64,000 nt of DNA from Subtercola frigoramans (lineage in GTDB: Bacteria; Actinomycetota; Actinomycetes; Actinomycetales; Microbacteriaceae): assembly GCF_016907385.1 (NCBI RefSeq), contig NZ_JAFBBU010000001.1, forward strand, positions 496,001-560,000, given 5' to 3'. Both the position numbers and the translations under genes were made by a program. How positions within the stretch are numbered: the first letter of the stretch is position 1; every line of letters begins with the position of its first letter. Below, in pieces: positions 1-8,214 of the stretch. The notes below the pieces were generated by a model. That model saw only the letters and a program-made list of their open reading frames with translations. It was not told the DNA's origin and made no database searches.

Positions 1-456
1 AAGCTTCAGGCAACAGGTCTGACATTGGGCAGCCCAGCCACGGCGTACAACGCCGAGTTGGCAGGCTCGTGGCTTGATCAGTTCATGGCCGGGGCGAAGG
101 CGCGAGGGTACCGCGTGGACTTCATCGCACTGCACTGGTATCGCTGGGATGGGTCGGTGACTAGCAGCGTGAGCAACCTCAAAAGCTTCCTCACAGCCGT
201 GCACAACCGGTACGGGCTTCCCGTGTGGCTGACCGAATTCGCTGCCATCAACTTCACCGGAGGCACCCACTACGCGAGCGTCAGCACCCAGGCGGCGTTC
301 CTGACGGCCGCCGCGAGCATGATGGCCAGCCTTCCGTTCGTGCAACGGTACGCGTGGTTCGCAATGCCCACCTGGACGCAAGCACCGACCGCCGCCCTCT
401 ACACGGACAACGCAAAAATCACCACCGTAGGCAAAGCATTCAAAGCCACACCCTAG
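1..456 (+). CDS. Glycosyl-hydrolase-like protein, C-terminal part (5' end outside window)
   Basis: The reading frame is already open at base 1, so only the last 151 residues are present. The visible part resembles the C-terminal half of the Asl1-like glycosyl hydrolase catalytic fold (Glyco_hydro_cc): a 'DFIALHWYRW' strand, then 'GLPVWLTEFAA' carrying the probable catalytic glutamate, then a 'QRYAWFAMP' strand. In this family these are TIM-barrel strands of a glucan-active or cell-wall-associated enzyme. The protein ends shortly after the barrel, with no trailing domain or anchor. Signal peptide and any N-terminal modules cannot be seen. The family call rests on recognition of motifs, and the substrate is unknown. 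Confidence 0.6.
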   Translation, partial: KLQATGLTLGSPATAYNAELAGSWLDQFMAGAKARGYRVDFIALHWYRWDGSVTSSVSNLKSFLTAVHNRYGLPVWLTEFAAINFTGGTHYASVSTQAAFLTAAASMMASLPFVQRYAWFAMPTWTQAPTAALYTDNAKITTVGKAFKATP

Positions 457-918
457 CGTTTGCCCGTAGTTGGCCTGGATCGCGAAGCTGAAGCGTCTGT
501 TCAAGTCGCCGACTTTCGTGATCGTTCGAGACTGTTACACGCGCCACGACAGGTGGGCCAGAGTCGCCAGAACGACCGGGAGAGCCGAGTCGTCCCAGAC
601 GTACAGCAGGGCGCGGCCCCGAGAGCTCGGGTCAGTGCAGAGCCCGCGCTCCGGCCAAGATGCCGTGGATGTGAGAGACGGGCACAACTCCAAGGAAGTC
701 GTTGGTTTCGTATCCGCCTCGACCATCGACCAGGCGCGTCGCGCGACGTGAGCCTCCCTGTCTAGCTGCATCTGCGCGTCGAGACGCGCCTCGGGCGAGC
801 TGGTCTGTGATGAGGGTGGTGCATTGTGATCGGCCAAAGGTGAGTTCAGACTAGCCATATCAACCGGCGCGATCGCTATACCCAGTCCGGAGCCGGTTCG
901 AGGAGGAGGATTCCAGCG
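457..918. other. Intergenic stretch, no convincing gene
   Basis: This 462-bp gap lies between the glycosyl-hydrolase fragment and the PLP decarboxylase. Several frames are open by chance in this GC-rich DNA. The only candidate with some protein-like character is a minus-strand frame from 858 to 535 (107 residues, ending 'LATLAHLSWRV'), but it has no ribosome binding site and no recognisable family. The right end holds a clear ribosome binding site (GGAGGAGGA, about 901-909) for the next gene. I see no terminator hairpin or RNA gene. Confidence 0.5.
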
Positions 919-2295
919 ATGACCTTTCTGCCGAGTGAGTTCCATGCCGCGATGAACCGCGCACACGCGGGTGCGAGGGAGTGGATCGATTCGATACCGG
1001 GCAGGCGGGTCGCCCCCAGCGCGAACATCGACGAGATGCTTGCCGTGTTCAGGGGCCCGCTGCAGGAGCAGCCGACCGCCCCGGCCGACGTCGTCGACGA
1101 ATTGGCGAGGCTCGCTGAGCCAGGGCTCATGGCCATGCCCTCCGGCCGGTTCTTCGGATGGGTCATCGGCGGCACGCTGCCCGCTTCGCTGGGCGCAGAC
1201 TGGCTGGTGAGTTCCTGGGATCAGAACGCTGCAATGCGATATGCCTCGCCGGCGACCGCGGCGATCGAGCTGGTCGCGGGTGAATGGCTCGTCGACGTCC
1301 TGGGTCTGCCGCCCGGCTCCGAGGTGGGCTTCACCACCGGCGCGACAATGGCCAACTGGACGGGCCTGGCCGCAGCGAGGGCTTATCTGCTCGACCGGGT
1401 GGGCTGGGACGTGAACACCCAGGGCATGCAGGGCAGCCCACCGATATCCGTGCTCGCCGGTGCCGAAGGGCACACCTCTGTCGATCTCGCGCTACGGTAT
1501 CTCGGCTTCGGTTCGCCGACCAGGGTGCCTGCCGACGAGCAGGGCCGAATACTCGTCGACGAGCTCAGGGTGGCTCTCCGCGCGAGCGAGAGCCCGGTCA
1601 TCCTGTGCCTTCAGGCAGGCAATCTGCACTCGGGGGCCTTCGACCCGATGGCCGAGGCGATCACGCTCGCGCACGAGTATGGCGCGTGGGTTCATGTGGA
1701 TGGTGCGTTCGGGCTGTGGGCAGCCGCAAGCCCGTCGCTCGCGCCGCAGCTGGCTGGTGTCGAGCGGGCCGATTCGTGGGCGACCGACGCGCACAAGACG
1801 CTCAACGTGCCCTACGACTGCGGTGTCGCGATCGTGGCTCACCCGGGAGCCGCGCGGGCAGCTCTCGGCACGCAGACCGCCTACCTGATGCGCGCGGAGG
1901 GAAACGCGCCCGACCCGATGGATCTGACCCCGGAGATGTCAAGACGGGCGCGCGGCGTTCCGGTCTGGGCGGCGCTGAAGCAGCTCGGCCGCTCCGGCCT
2001 GGCGAGCCTCGTCGACGGCCTGGTGTCGAACGCACAGGCGCTGGCGACTGAGCTTGCCACGCTGCCCGGGGTCTTGGTGCTCAACGAGGTGGTCTTCACG
2101 CAGGTGTGTCTGAGTTTCGGCTCCGACGACCGCACCCGCGAAGTGACGTCGAAGCTCATCGCCGACGGCGCGGTATGGATGTCCGGCTCACGCTGGCGCG
2201 GGCGCGACATACTCCGCATCTCTGTCAGCAACTGGTCGACCGATGCAGGTGATGTCGCCTTCTCGGTTGCGGCCGTACAACGGGCGATGCGCTGA
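919..2295 (+). CDS. PLP-dependent (group II type) amino-acid decarboxylase family protein
   Basis: A 458-residue fold-type I PLP enzyme of the aromatic-amino-acid/glutamate decarboxylase family, presumably cytoplasmic and dimeric. The PLP lysine is K293 in 'TDAHKTLN'. The conserved Asp/Ala segment that stacks on the cofactor is 'HVDGAFGLWA', and 'GFTTGATMANWTGLAAAR' is the phosphate-binding region. Length fits the family (about 450-500). The ATG follows GGAGGAGGA at 8-10 bp, so the start is secure. The substrate cannot be read: some members are decarboxylases, others aldehyde synthases or C-C lyases. It stands alone in front of a membrane protein and a phospholipase D with no obvious pathway link. 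Confidence 0.8.
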   Translation: MTFLPSEFHAAMNRAHAGAREWIDSIPGRRVAPSANIDEMLAVFRGPLQEQPTAPADVVDELARLAEPGLMAMPSGRFFGWVIGGTLPASLGADWLVSSWDQNAAMRYASPATAAIELVAGEWLVDVLGLPPGSEVGFTTGATMANWTGLAAARAYLLDRVGWDVNTQGMQGSPPISVLAGAEGHTSVDLALRYLGFGSPTRVPADEQGRILVDELRVALRASESPVILCLQAGNLHSGAFDPMAEAITLAHEYGAWVHVDGAFGLWAAASPSLAPQLAGVERADSWATDAHKTLNVPYDCGVAIVAHPGAARAALGTQTAYLMRAEGNAPDPMDLTPEMSRRARGVPVWAALKQLGRSGLASLVDGLVSNAQALATELATLPGVLVLNEVVFTQVCLSFGSDDRTREVTSKLIADGAVWMSGSRWRGRDILRISVSNWSTDAGDVAFSVAAVQRAMR

Positions 2296-2344
2296 CGGCC
2301 GACGACAGTTGCCGCTGCAGACGCGCTCGTGAAAGTATGGGCCC

Positions 2345-3082
2345 GTGAAGACACCGGACGTACGTCGCTGGACAGGAATCTCGGCTCTCGCCGTCGCCGG
2401 ATTTCTCGCGCTCGAGGTGCTGACCAAGTTGACCATCCCCGGTCGGCCCGAGCTGGATGCAGGGGATGCCCTGGTGCAGCACAGCAAGGACACCGCCGTA
2501 CAGACCATCATCGTGATTCTCGCCGACACGTTCCTGATGGCATTCCTGATCGTCTTCTTTTCGTGCTTCCGGCAGTTGGTCACCGCAGTACGGCATGATC
2601 TCAGATGGATAGCGGACATCACTTTCGCGTCCGGAATCGTCTTCATCTCGGTCACCCTGGTGGGCGACTCGATGGATGGCGGCGCTGCCCTCGACGCGTT
2701 GGGTCTCGCCCCGGATCCCTCGGCCATTCGAACGCTGATCGTCGGGCACAGCATCATGTTCGGCTCGACCGGTGCCGTGCTCCTCGCGCTCTTCTCGGCG
2801 ACTGCCGCCTACCTCACCTTCGCCTCGGGTGTTGTTCCGCGGTGGACAGGCATTCTCGCCTCCGCGACAGCCCTCTCGAACCTCGCCTGGGCTATCGTCG
2901 GTTTCAACGGCACATCGCCCAACCACTTCTTCGCCGTGGGCGGCATCGGGAACGCCCTGCTGGCCATCTTCCCGTGGCTCCTCTGGGTGGTCTGCGTCGG
3001 CATCACCACCATTCGCGGTGCCCGACACGGCATGTTGCGTTCGGGTGCACCGATCGGTGCCGCACCGGTTGTGGTCGATTAG
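2345..3082 (+). CDS. Multi-pass membrane protein of unknown function
   Basis: A 245-residue protein with about six hydrophobic helices: near residues 10-28, 52-75, 90-108, 130-155, 165-185 and 195-220. The GTG start at 2345 is 49 bp after the decarboxylase stop and has only a weak upstream purine run. The first helix is followed by a short charged loop with 'RPELDAGDALVQHSKD'. The overall pattern resembles DUF4386-type membrane proteins, but I could not assign a family with certainty. The next gene starts 14 bp downstream, so the two are probably co-transcribed. No catalytic motif is visible. Confidence 0.65.
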   Translation: MKTPDVRRWTGISALAVAGFLALEVLTKLTIPGRPELDAGDALVQHSKDTAVQTIIVILADTFLMAFLIVFFSCFRQLVTAVRHDLRWIADITFASGIVFISVTLVGDSMDGGAALDALGLAPDPSAIRTLIVGHSIMFGSTGAVLLALFSATAAYLTFASGVVPRWTGILASATALSNLAWAIVGFNGTSPNHFFAVGGIGNALLAIFPWLLWVVCVGITTIRGARHGMLRSGAPIGAAPVVVD

Positions 3083-3096
3083 AGACGAGGCATCAG

Positions 3097-4731
3097 GTGA
3101 GCGGCGATGATGCCGGTTCGTGGTTCCTGAGCCGGGCCGAGCGAGGAAACCTGGCCACAGAGGTGCATTCTGGTGCTGCCGGAGCGGCCTCATGGTCGCA
3201 GGGCAATCTCGTGCGCCCTCTCGTGCACGGGGCGAACTACTTCGCCCGTCTTCATGAGGAGTTGACAGCGCTCGGCGCCGGCGATCGGGTGTGGTTCACC
3301 GACTGGCGTGGTGATTCCGACGAGCGTCTGACGGCTGAAGGCCCGTCGATCGGTGACCTTCTCGCCAGGCTCGCCCGGTCGGGTGTCGAGGTTCGCGGAC
3401 TCGTCTGGCGATCCCACGGCGAGCGCGTGTCGTCCCCGATCAGCGGCCGTTCGAACGAACTTCTGGGAAGGGAGATCAATGACGCCGGCGGAGAGGTGCT
3501 GCTCGACCAGCGGGTACGCCTGTTCGGTTCGCATCATCAGAAACTCTTCGTCATCCGGTATCGCGACGATCCCTCGAAAGACGTCGCTTTCGTCGGCGGG
3601 CTCGATCTCAGCCACAGTCGTCGGGACGACGCGGACCATGCGGGTGATCCGCAGGCTGTGACCATGGATCCGCGCTATGGCAGACGACCCCCGTGGCACG
3701 ATGCGGCGCTCGAACTGCGGGGCCCGGTCGTTGCAGACCTGCTCGCCGTCTTCGCTGAACGATGGAATGATCCGCATCCACTCGACAAGCGCACCCCGTA
3801 CCGGATGCTCGTGCAACGACTGGCTCACATGCCTCGCCATCCTCGGCCTCTCCCCGAGGCAGCGCCCCCGCCCCCGCCCGCCGGCCCGCATTCGGTCCAA
3901 CTGTTGCGCACGTACGGGGTGAAACGACCACCCTTCCCGTTTGCACCCGAGGGGGAGCGCAGCGTGGCACGTGCCTACGCGAAGGCCTTCGCCAGGGCGC
4001 GCTCGCTGATCTACATCGAAGATCAATACCTGTGGTCGACGGAGGTCGCGGCTGCTCTCGCCGAGGCCCTGCAGCGCAGTGCCGATCTCACGGTGATCAT
4101 CGTGGTGCCCCGCTACCCCGACTCGGACGGTCCTCTCACGGGTCCTCCGAAGAGGCTCGGGCAATTACGTGCTGTCGGGCTTCTTCACCGGGTCGCGCCC
4201 GGTCGGGTGGGCGTCTTCGACCTCGAGAACAGCGCCGGCACACCGATCTACGTGCACGCGAAGATCTGCATTGTCGACGACACCTGGATGACCTGCGGTT
4301 CGGACAACTTCAACCGACGTTCCTGGACCACCGACAGTGAGCTCACTTGCGCGGTTGTGGATGAATCAGGAGACAGTCGTGCGCAGTTCGGCGAGACCTC
4401 CGGGAGTGGTGCTGGGACCGGCTGGAGCGTCGCCGGGACGCTGGCGCGGGACCTGCGGGTGCAGCTCTGGTCCGAGCATCTCGGTGTGGATCGGGAGGAC
4501 CCGTCTGTGCTCGATCCTGCCGCAGGCCTCGGGGTGTGGAATGCCGCGGCCGATGCACTCGACCAGTGGCACGAGTCGGGCCACTCAGGGCCGCGCCCTG
4601 AGAGCCGTGCGCGTCACCACCACATCGAACCGGTCACAGCCGCCCAGCGACTCTGGGCGGCTCCGGCCGGCCGCCTCATCGTCGACCCAGATGGGCGCCC
4701 TCGTCGGCTCAGGGGCACAGCCCAGTTCTAG
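3097..4731 (+). CDS. Phospholipase D superfamily protein
   Basis: A 544-residue protein with two HKD half-sites, the hallmark of phospholipase D enzymes, which hydrolyse or transfer phosphodiester head groups through a covalent phosphohistidine. The first half-site is H147-Q-K149 in 'SHHQKLFVI', followed by 'AFVGGLDLSHSRRDD', typical of eukaryote-like PLDs. The second is H387-A-K389-ICIV-D394 with 'CGSDNFNRRSW'. In the first half-site the usual Asp five residues after Lys is Arg154. No signal peptide is seen, so it is probably cytosolic or membrane-associated. I chose GTG 3097 because GAGACGAGG lies just upstream and the frame before it holds no good alternative. Lipid substrate unknown. Confidence 0.85.
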   Translation: MSGDDAGSWFLSRAERGNLATEVHSGAAGAASWSQGNLVRPLVHGANYFARLHEELTALGAGDRVWFTDWRGDSDERLTAEGPSIGDLLARLARSGVEVRGLVWRSHGERVSSPISGRSNELLGREINDAGGEVLLDQRVRLFGSHHQKLFVIRYRDDPSKDVAFVGGLDLSHSRRDDADHAGDPQAVTMDPRYGRRPPWHDAALELRGPVVADLLAVFAERWNDPHPLDKRTPYRMLVQRLAHMPRHPRPLPEAAPPPPPAGPHSVQLLRTYGVKRPPFPFAPEGERSVARAYAKAFARARSLIYIEDQYLWSTEVAAALAEALQRSADLTVIIVVPRYPDSDGPLTGPPKRLGQLRAVGLLHRVAPGRVGVFDLENSAGTPIYVHAKICIVDDTWMTCGSDNFNRRSWTTDSELTCAVVDESGDSRAQFGETSGSGAGTGWSVAGTLARDLRVQLWSEHLGVDREDPSVLDPAAGLGVWNAAADALDQWHESGHSGPRPESRARHHHIEPVTAAQRLWAAPAGRLIVDPDGRPRRLRGTAQF

Positions 4732-5020
4732 TCCCGTCGGAAAGGTCTCGGGCTGGTTTTCGCGAGTCATTCATCGGGAGAGTCTCGATGGACCGACAGT
4801 GCCGAAGGTCACACGAGGAACTGTCGCCGGATTCGTTTGCGCGATCTGTTCAAATTCTGCACGCATCGCCAACTGGGCCGTCGGGCAAGAGAGTCTGGAG
4901 GTGTCGGATCTCCAGGTTGACGGGGACGAGGTGTTCAGAAATCGATATCTGCTGTCGCTGCTCGAGCGATACGACCTAGAGTGAATGTGGCAGCGCCGCC
5001 CAATGAAGCGAGGTTCGGTA
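4732..5020. promoter_or_regulatory. Promoter gap of catabolic module 1
   Basis: This 289-bp gap precedes the luciferase-type monooxygenase operon and is less GC-rich than its surroundings. It contains one good copy of the regulon element (4847-4863) and, exactly 85 bp further on, a second TGTTCA half-site at 4932-4937 whose right half is degenerate. The same 85-bp spacing separates two copies in front of the Zn alcohol dehydrogenase. An open frame running out of the phospholipase gene region ends near 4984 but lacks a start and ribosome binding site in this gap. Confidence 0.55.
4847..4863 (+). promoter_or_regulatory. Operator-like inverted repeat, copy 1
   Basis: TGTTCA-AATTC-TGCACG. It matches the TGTTCA-N5-TG(A/C)AC(A/G) element repeated in five promoter gaps of this window, and lies 158 bp before the monooxygenase ATG. 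Confidence 0.6.
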
Positions 5021-6181
5021 ATGGGACTCAAATTCGGTACCTTCATGGCTCCCTTCCACTGCCCTGCCGGCCAGAATCCGACCACCGCGTACCAGCGTGA
5101 TCTGGAGATCATCCAGCACATGGATCGCCTCGGGTTCGACGAAGCCTGGATCGGCGAGCACCATTCTGCCGGCCAGGAGCTGATTCCCGACCCGATGGCG
5201 TTCATCGCCTGGCTCGCACCCCAGACGCGCGACATCAAGCTGGGCACGGGCGTTCTCTCACTGCCGTATCACAACCCCCTCTGGGTGGCCGATCGCGCAT
5301 TGTTCCTCGACCGCCTGCTCCGAGGCCGCTTCATGCTGGGCATCGGCCCCGGTGCACTGCCGACGGATGCGACGATGGTCGGCATCACCCTCGAGGAACA
5401 ACGCACTGCACTTGAAGACGACACGGATGTTCTGATGAGCATCCTGCGGGGTGAGAAGGTGACGGCGCGAACGAAACGCTACAACCTCGTCGACGCACAC
5501 ACACAGTTCGCGCCCTACAGCGACTTCGACATCGTGGTGGCCGCAATTGCCTCGCCAACCGGCCCGCGCGCCGCAGCCCGTCACGGCCTCGGGCTCATGT
5601 CGGTCGGTGCGACCGCCCAACGCGGGTTCGACGCCCTGGCGTTGCATTGGGATGTGATGGAGGAGCGCGCCCCCCGCTTCGGGCATGTTCCTGATCGTTC
5701 GAAATGGCGTCTGTGCGGACCGATGCATCTGGCAGAGACACGGGAGCAGGCCATCGAAGACGTCAAGTACGGTCTCGATGACTGGTCGGAGTACACGCAG
5801 CATGTTCTCGCGACCCCGCACTTCCGTGCTGTGGGTTCGACTTTCGAAGAGCGTGTGGAGTGGGTCAACGAGTCCGGACTGGGGGTGATCGGCACCGTTG
5901 ACGATGCCATCGCCCAGATCGAACGACTGCAGAAGCAATCCGGCGGGTTCGGTTCGTACCTTCTCATCCACCACGAATGGGCACGGCACGCAGCGACCCT
6001 CAAGAGCTACGAGCTCTTTGCGGATCACGTGATTCCCCGGTTCCAGGGGAGCGCTGATCGCCTGGTGCAGGCGACCGAGTACGCCACCTCCCGGTGGGAC
6101 GAGCTGGATGCCCCGCAGGCTGCAGCCATCCAGGCCGCGACCGACAGGTACGCCGCCGAACGCCTGGCTTCGCAGGCCTGA
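5021..6181 (+). CDS. Luciferase-like (LLM class) flavin-dependent monooxygenase 1
   Basis: A 386-residue TIM-barrel monooxygenase of the bacterial luciferase family, which uses reduced FMN delivered by a partner reductase plus O2 to hydroxylate, insert oxygen or cleave. Family signatures are the N-terminal beta strand 'KFGTFMAPFHCP', 'GFDEAWIGEHHSAG', 'IKLGTGVLSLPYHNPLWVADRALFLDRLLRGRFMLGIGPGAL' and a C-terminal 'GTVDDAIAQIERLQKQSGGFGSYLL'. Length and the 'GEHHS' motif resemble the group that includes limonene 1,2-monooxygenase-like proteins, but the substrate is not inferable. ATG 5021 is preceded by GAAGCGAGG at 8 bp. It heads a three-gene operon with its probable flavin reductase and an aldehyde dehydrogenase, and has a paralogue at 28199. 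Confidence 0.88.
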   Translation: MGLKFGTFMAPFHCPAGQNPTTAYQRDLEIIQHMDRLGFDEAWIGEHHSAGQELIPDPMAFIAWLAPQTRDIKLGTGVLSLPYHNPLWVADRALFLDRLLRGRFMLGIGPGALPTDATMVGITLEEQRTALEDDTDVLMSILRGEKVTARTKRYNLVDAHTQFAPYSDFDIVVAAIASPTGPRAAARHGLGLMSVGATAQRGFDALALHWDVMEERAPRFGHVPDRSKWRLCGPMHLAETREQAIEDVKYGLDDWSEYTQHVLATPHFRAVGSTFEERVEWVNESGLGVIGTVDDAIAQIERLQKQSGGFGSYLLIHHEWARHAATLKSYELFADHVIPRFQGSADRLVQATEYATSRWDELDAPQAAAIQAATDRYAAERLASQA

Positions 6182-6212
6182 ACCTCCTCTGAAACGACAC
6201 AGGAGTCTCCTC

Positions 6213-6743
6213 ATGATCACCCTCCAGCAGACGATCGATCGCGATCAACTCAGGCGTGCCTTCGGCTCGTTCCCGTCGGGAATAGCGGCGATCTGTGCCT
6301 ACATCGACGGCAAGCCGGCGGGCATGGCTGCGAGTTCGTTCACGTGGGTATCGCTTGATCCGCCTCTCGTGTCTGTGTGCATCCAGAACGAATCGACCAC
6401 GTGGCCGACCCTCCGGCAACGACCACGGCTTGGCTTGAGCGTTCTCTCCCAGTGGCACGACCAGGCCAGCAGGCAACTGTCGATCAAAGACGGAGACCGC
6501 TTCGCCGGGGTCGAGTGGGATGCAGGCCCCGACAACAGTGTGCTCATCCGGGGTGCCACAGCCTGGATGGAGGTGTCGATGTTTCAGGAGGTGCCTGCGG
6601 GAGACCATGTGATCGCCATCTTGCAGGTGCACCGATTCGACTGGGTTCCCAACACCCCGCCACTCGTCTATTACGGCAACAAGTTCCGCAAGATCAGCAT
6701 GACCGCAGAAGAAGAGCTACACGCCACCGCAGAGCAGTGGTGA
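6213..6743 (+). CDS. Flavin reductase-like protein (partner of monooxygenase 1)
   Basis: A 176-residue protein of the flavin reductase-like (FMN-binding split barrel) family, which uses NAD(P)H to make free reduced FMN or FAD. Typical features are 'AFGSFPSGIAAICAYIDGKPAGMAASSFTWVSLDPPLVSVCI' (flavin site), 'RLGLSVLSQWHDQASRQL' and 'HVIAILQVHRFDWVPNTPPLVYYGNKFRKI'. ATG 6213 is preceded by AGGAG at 6201-6205, 31 bp after the monooxygenase stop. The position directly behind a luciferase-type oxygenase makes it the natural small component of a two-component system. It differs clearly from the second flavin reductase at 34972, so each module seems to bring its own reductase. Confidence 0.87.
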   Translation: MITLQQTIDRDQLRRAFGSFPSGIAAICAYIDGKPAGMAASSFTWVSLDPPLVSVCIQNESTTWPTLRQRPRLGLSVLSQWHDQASRQLSIKDGDRFAGVEWDAGPDNSVLIRGATAWMEVSMFQEVPAGDHVIAILQVHRFDWVPNTPPLVYYGNKFRKISMTAEEELHATAEQW

Positions 6744-6783
6744 TCATCCGCCACCCGGCGGATGCAGAACAGGAGAACAACAG

Positions 6784-8148
6784 ATGTACAGAACTGTCGA
6801 CCCGACGTCAGGCGAAGTCATTCGCGAATTCGCAGACCTGAGCGATGAGGAGGCGACGCACGCACTCGAGCGAGCCGATGCCGCCTATCGCAGCTGGTCC
6901 GCACTGCCGATTGGCGAACGCGCAGCGATAGTCGGGCAGATCGGGGCGCTCCATCGTGAGCGCACGGAGGAACTCGCCGAATTGATGACTCTCGAAATGG
7001 GCAAGCCGATCACGCAGTCCCGGGCCGAAGTGCAGCTCGCGGCGTCGATCTACGAGTACTACGGCCAGAAGGGCCCCGCCCTGCTCGCGGACGAGACGCT
7101 CGACATCGCGGGTGCCGGCGTAGCCATCGTGCGCACCGAACCCATCGGCGCCCTTCTGGGGGTCATGCCGTGGAACTTCCCGCTCTACCAGGTCGCCCGC
7201 TTTGTTGCTCCGAACCTCCTGCTCGGCAACACGATCCTGCTGAAGCACGCGAGCAACTGCCCGCAACTCTCCCTCGCCGTCGAGCAGATCGCGAGTGATG
7301 CCGGCGCCTCCAACGGTGAATATGCGAACGTCTTCGTCACCCACGGGCAGATCGAAGGAATCATCGCCAGCCCTCTCCTCCAGGGGGTCTCGCTGACGGG
7401 CTCCGAGAGTGCGGGTCGACGGATCGGCGGGTTGGCCGGCCAGAACCTGAAGAAGTGCGTACTCGAACTCGGCGGTTCAGACCCGCTGATCATCCTGCCC
7501 GGGGCTGACATCCCGCTGGCTGTCACTGCCGCCGCCACCGGGCGATTCTGGAACGCAGGCCAGGCGTGCACCTCGATGAAGCGCACGATCGTCTCCGAAG
7601 AGGTCTGGGATGATTTCTTCCCCCGCTTTCTCGAAGAAGCGTCGACCTGGCACACCGGAGACCCGAAGGATCCCGACACGAAGATGGGGCCGTTGTCGTC
7701 GCCCGGATCTCGCCGCGATGTAGCCGAGCTGGTCGATGACGCCGTGGCGAAGGGCGCGAAAGTGCATCTGGGCGGAACGATTCCTGAGGGTGATGGCGCC
7801 TACTATCCCGCCACTGTGCTCTCGGGAGTGACACCCGACATGCGTCTCTACCACGAGGAGATCTTCGGCCCGGTGGCCGTTGTGTACAAAGTCGCTTCGA
7901 CAGATGCCGCGGTCGACCTGGCGAACGACTCGCCGTTCGGCCTGGGCAGTGCAGTCTTCGCCGGATCTGGAATCGAGGCGGACGAGGTTGCCGGTCGTCT
8001 GGAAGTCGGTATGGTCGGGGTGAACATGCTGATCAGGAGTGCCCCCGATCTGCCGTTCGGCGGCGTCAAGAACTCGGGCATCGGCCGGGAGCTGGGCCGC
8101 TTCGGTCTCGACGAGTTCGCCAACAAGAAACTCGTTCGTCGGGCGTGA
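6784..8148 (+). CDS. NAD(P)-dependent aldehyde dehydrogenase, succinate-semialdehyde dehydrogenase-like
   Basis: A 454-residue aldehyde dehydrogenase oxidising an aldehyde to the acid in the cytoplasm. The catalytic cysteine is C262 in 'NAGQACTS' and the general base E228 in 'LELGG'. 'VMPWNFPLYQ' and 'SLTGSESAGRRIG' form the cofactor site. The overall sequence resembles the short GabD/Sad type that acts on C4-C5 semialdehydes. It is the last gene of the monooxygenase 1 operon, 40 bp after the flavin reductase, with a GGAGAA ribosome binding site, and is followed by a strong hairpin. A paralogue (29377-30750) sits beside monooxygenase 2. Inference: it oxidises the aldehyde product of the oxygenase reaction. 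Confidence 0.88.
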   Translation: MYRTVDPTSGEVIREFADLSDEEATHALERADAAYRSWSALPIGERAAIVGQIGALHRERTEELAELMTLEMGKPITQSRAEVQLAASIYEYYGQKGPALLADETLDIAGAGVAIVRTEPIGALLGVMPWNFPLYQVARFVAPNLLLGNTILLKHASNCPQLSLAVEQIASDAGASNGEYANVFVTHGQIEGIIASPLLQGVSLTGSESAGRRIGGLAGQNLKKCVLELGGSDPLIILPGADIPLAVTAAATGRFWNAGQACTSMKRTIVSEEVWDDFFPRFLEEASTWHTGDPKDPDTKMGPLSSPGSRRDVAELVDDAVAKGAKVHLGGTIPEGDGAYYPATVLSGVTPDMRLYHEEIFGPVAVVYKVASTDAAVDLANDSPFGLGSAVFAGSGIEADEVAGRLEVGMVGVNMLIRSAPDLPFGGVKNSGIGRELGRFGLDEFANKKLVRRA

Positions 8149-8154
8149 CGATGA

Positions 8155-8194
8155 GAGGGGTGCAGTGGCGGCGTGAAGCTGCGCTGCACCCCTC
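8155..8194. terminator. Bidirectional terminator hairpin
   Basis: A perfect 11-bp inverted repeat (GAGGGGTGCAG at 8155-8165, complement at 8184-8194) with an 18-nt loop. It lies in the 66-bp gap between two convergent genes, the aldehyde dehydrogenase and the alpha/beta hydrolase. Confidence 0.75.
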
Positions 8195-8214
8195 GATTCG
8201 GGCATCGATTCAGA

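Noticed and set aside
535..858. Minus-strand open frame of 107 codons in the gap before the decarboxylase
   Set aside because: No ribosome binding site and no recognisable family. It is the tail of a longer chance frame that runs antisense through the decarboxylase gene.
4337..4984. Plus-strand frame of 215 codons crossing the end of the phospholipase gene
   Set aside because: Most of it is a shadow of the phospholipase in another frame. The last 60 codons look faintly protein-like but have no start codon or ribosome binding site, and regulatory sites lie inside.
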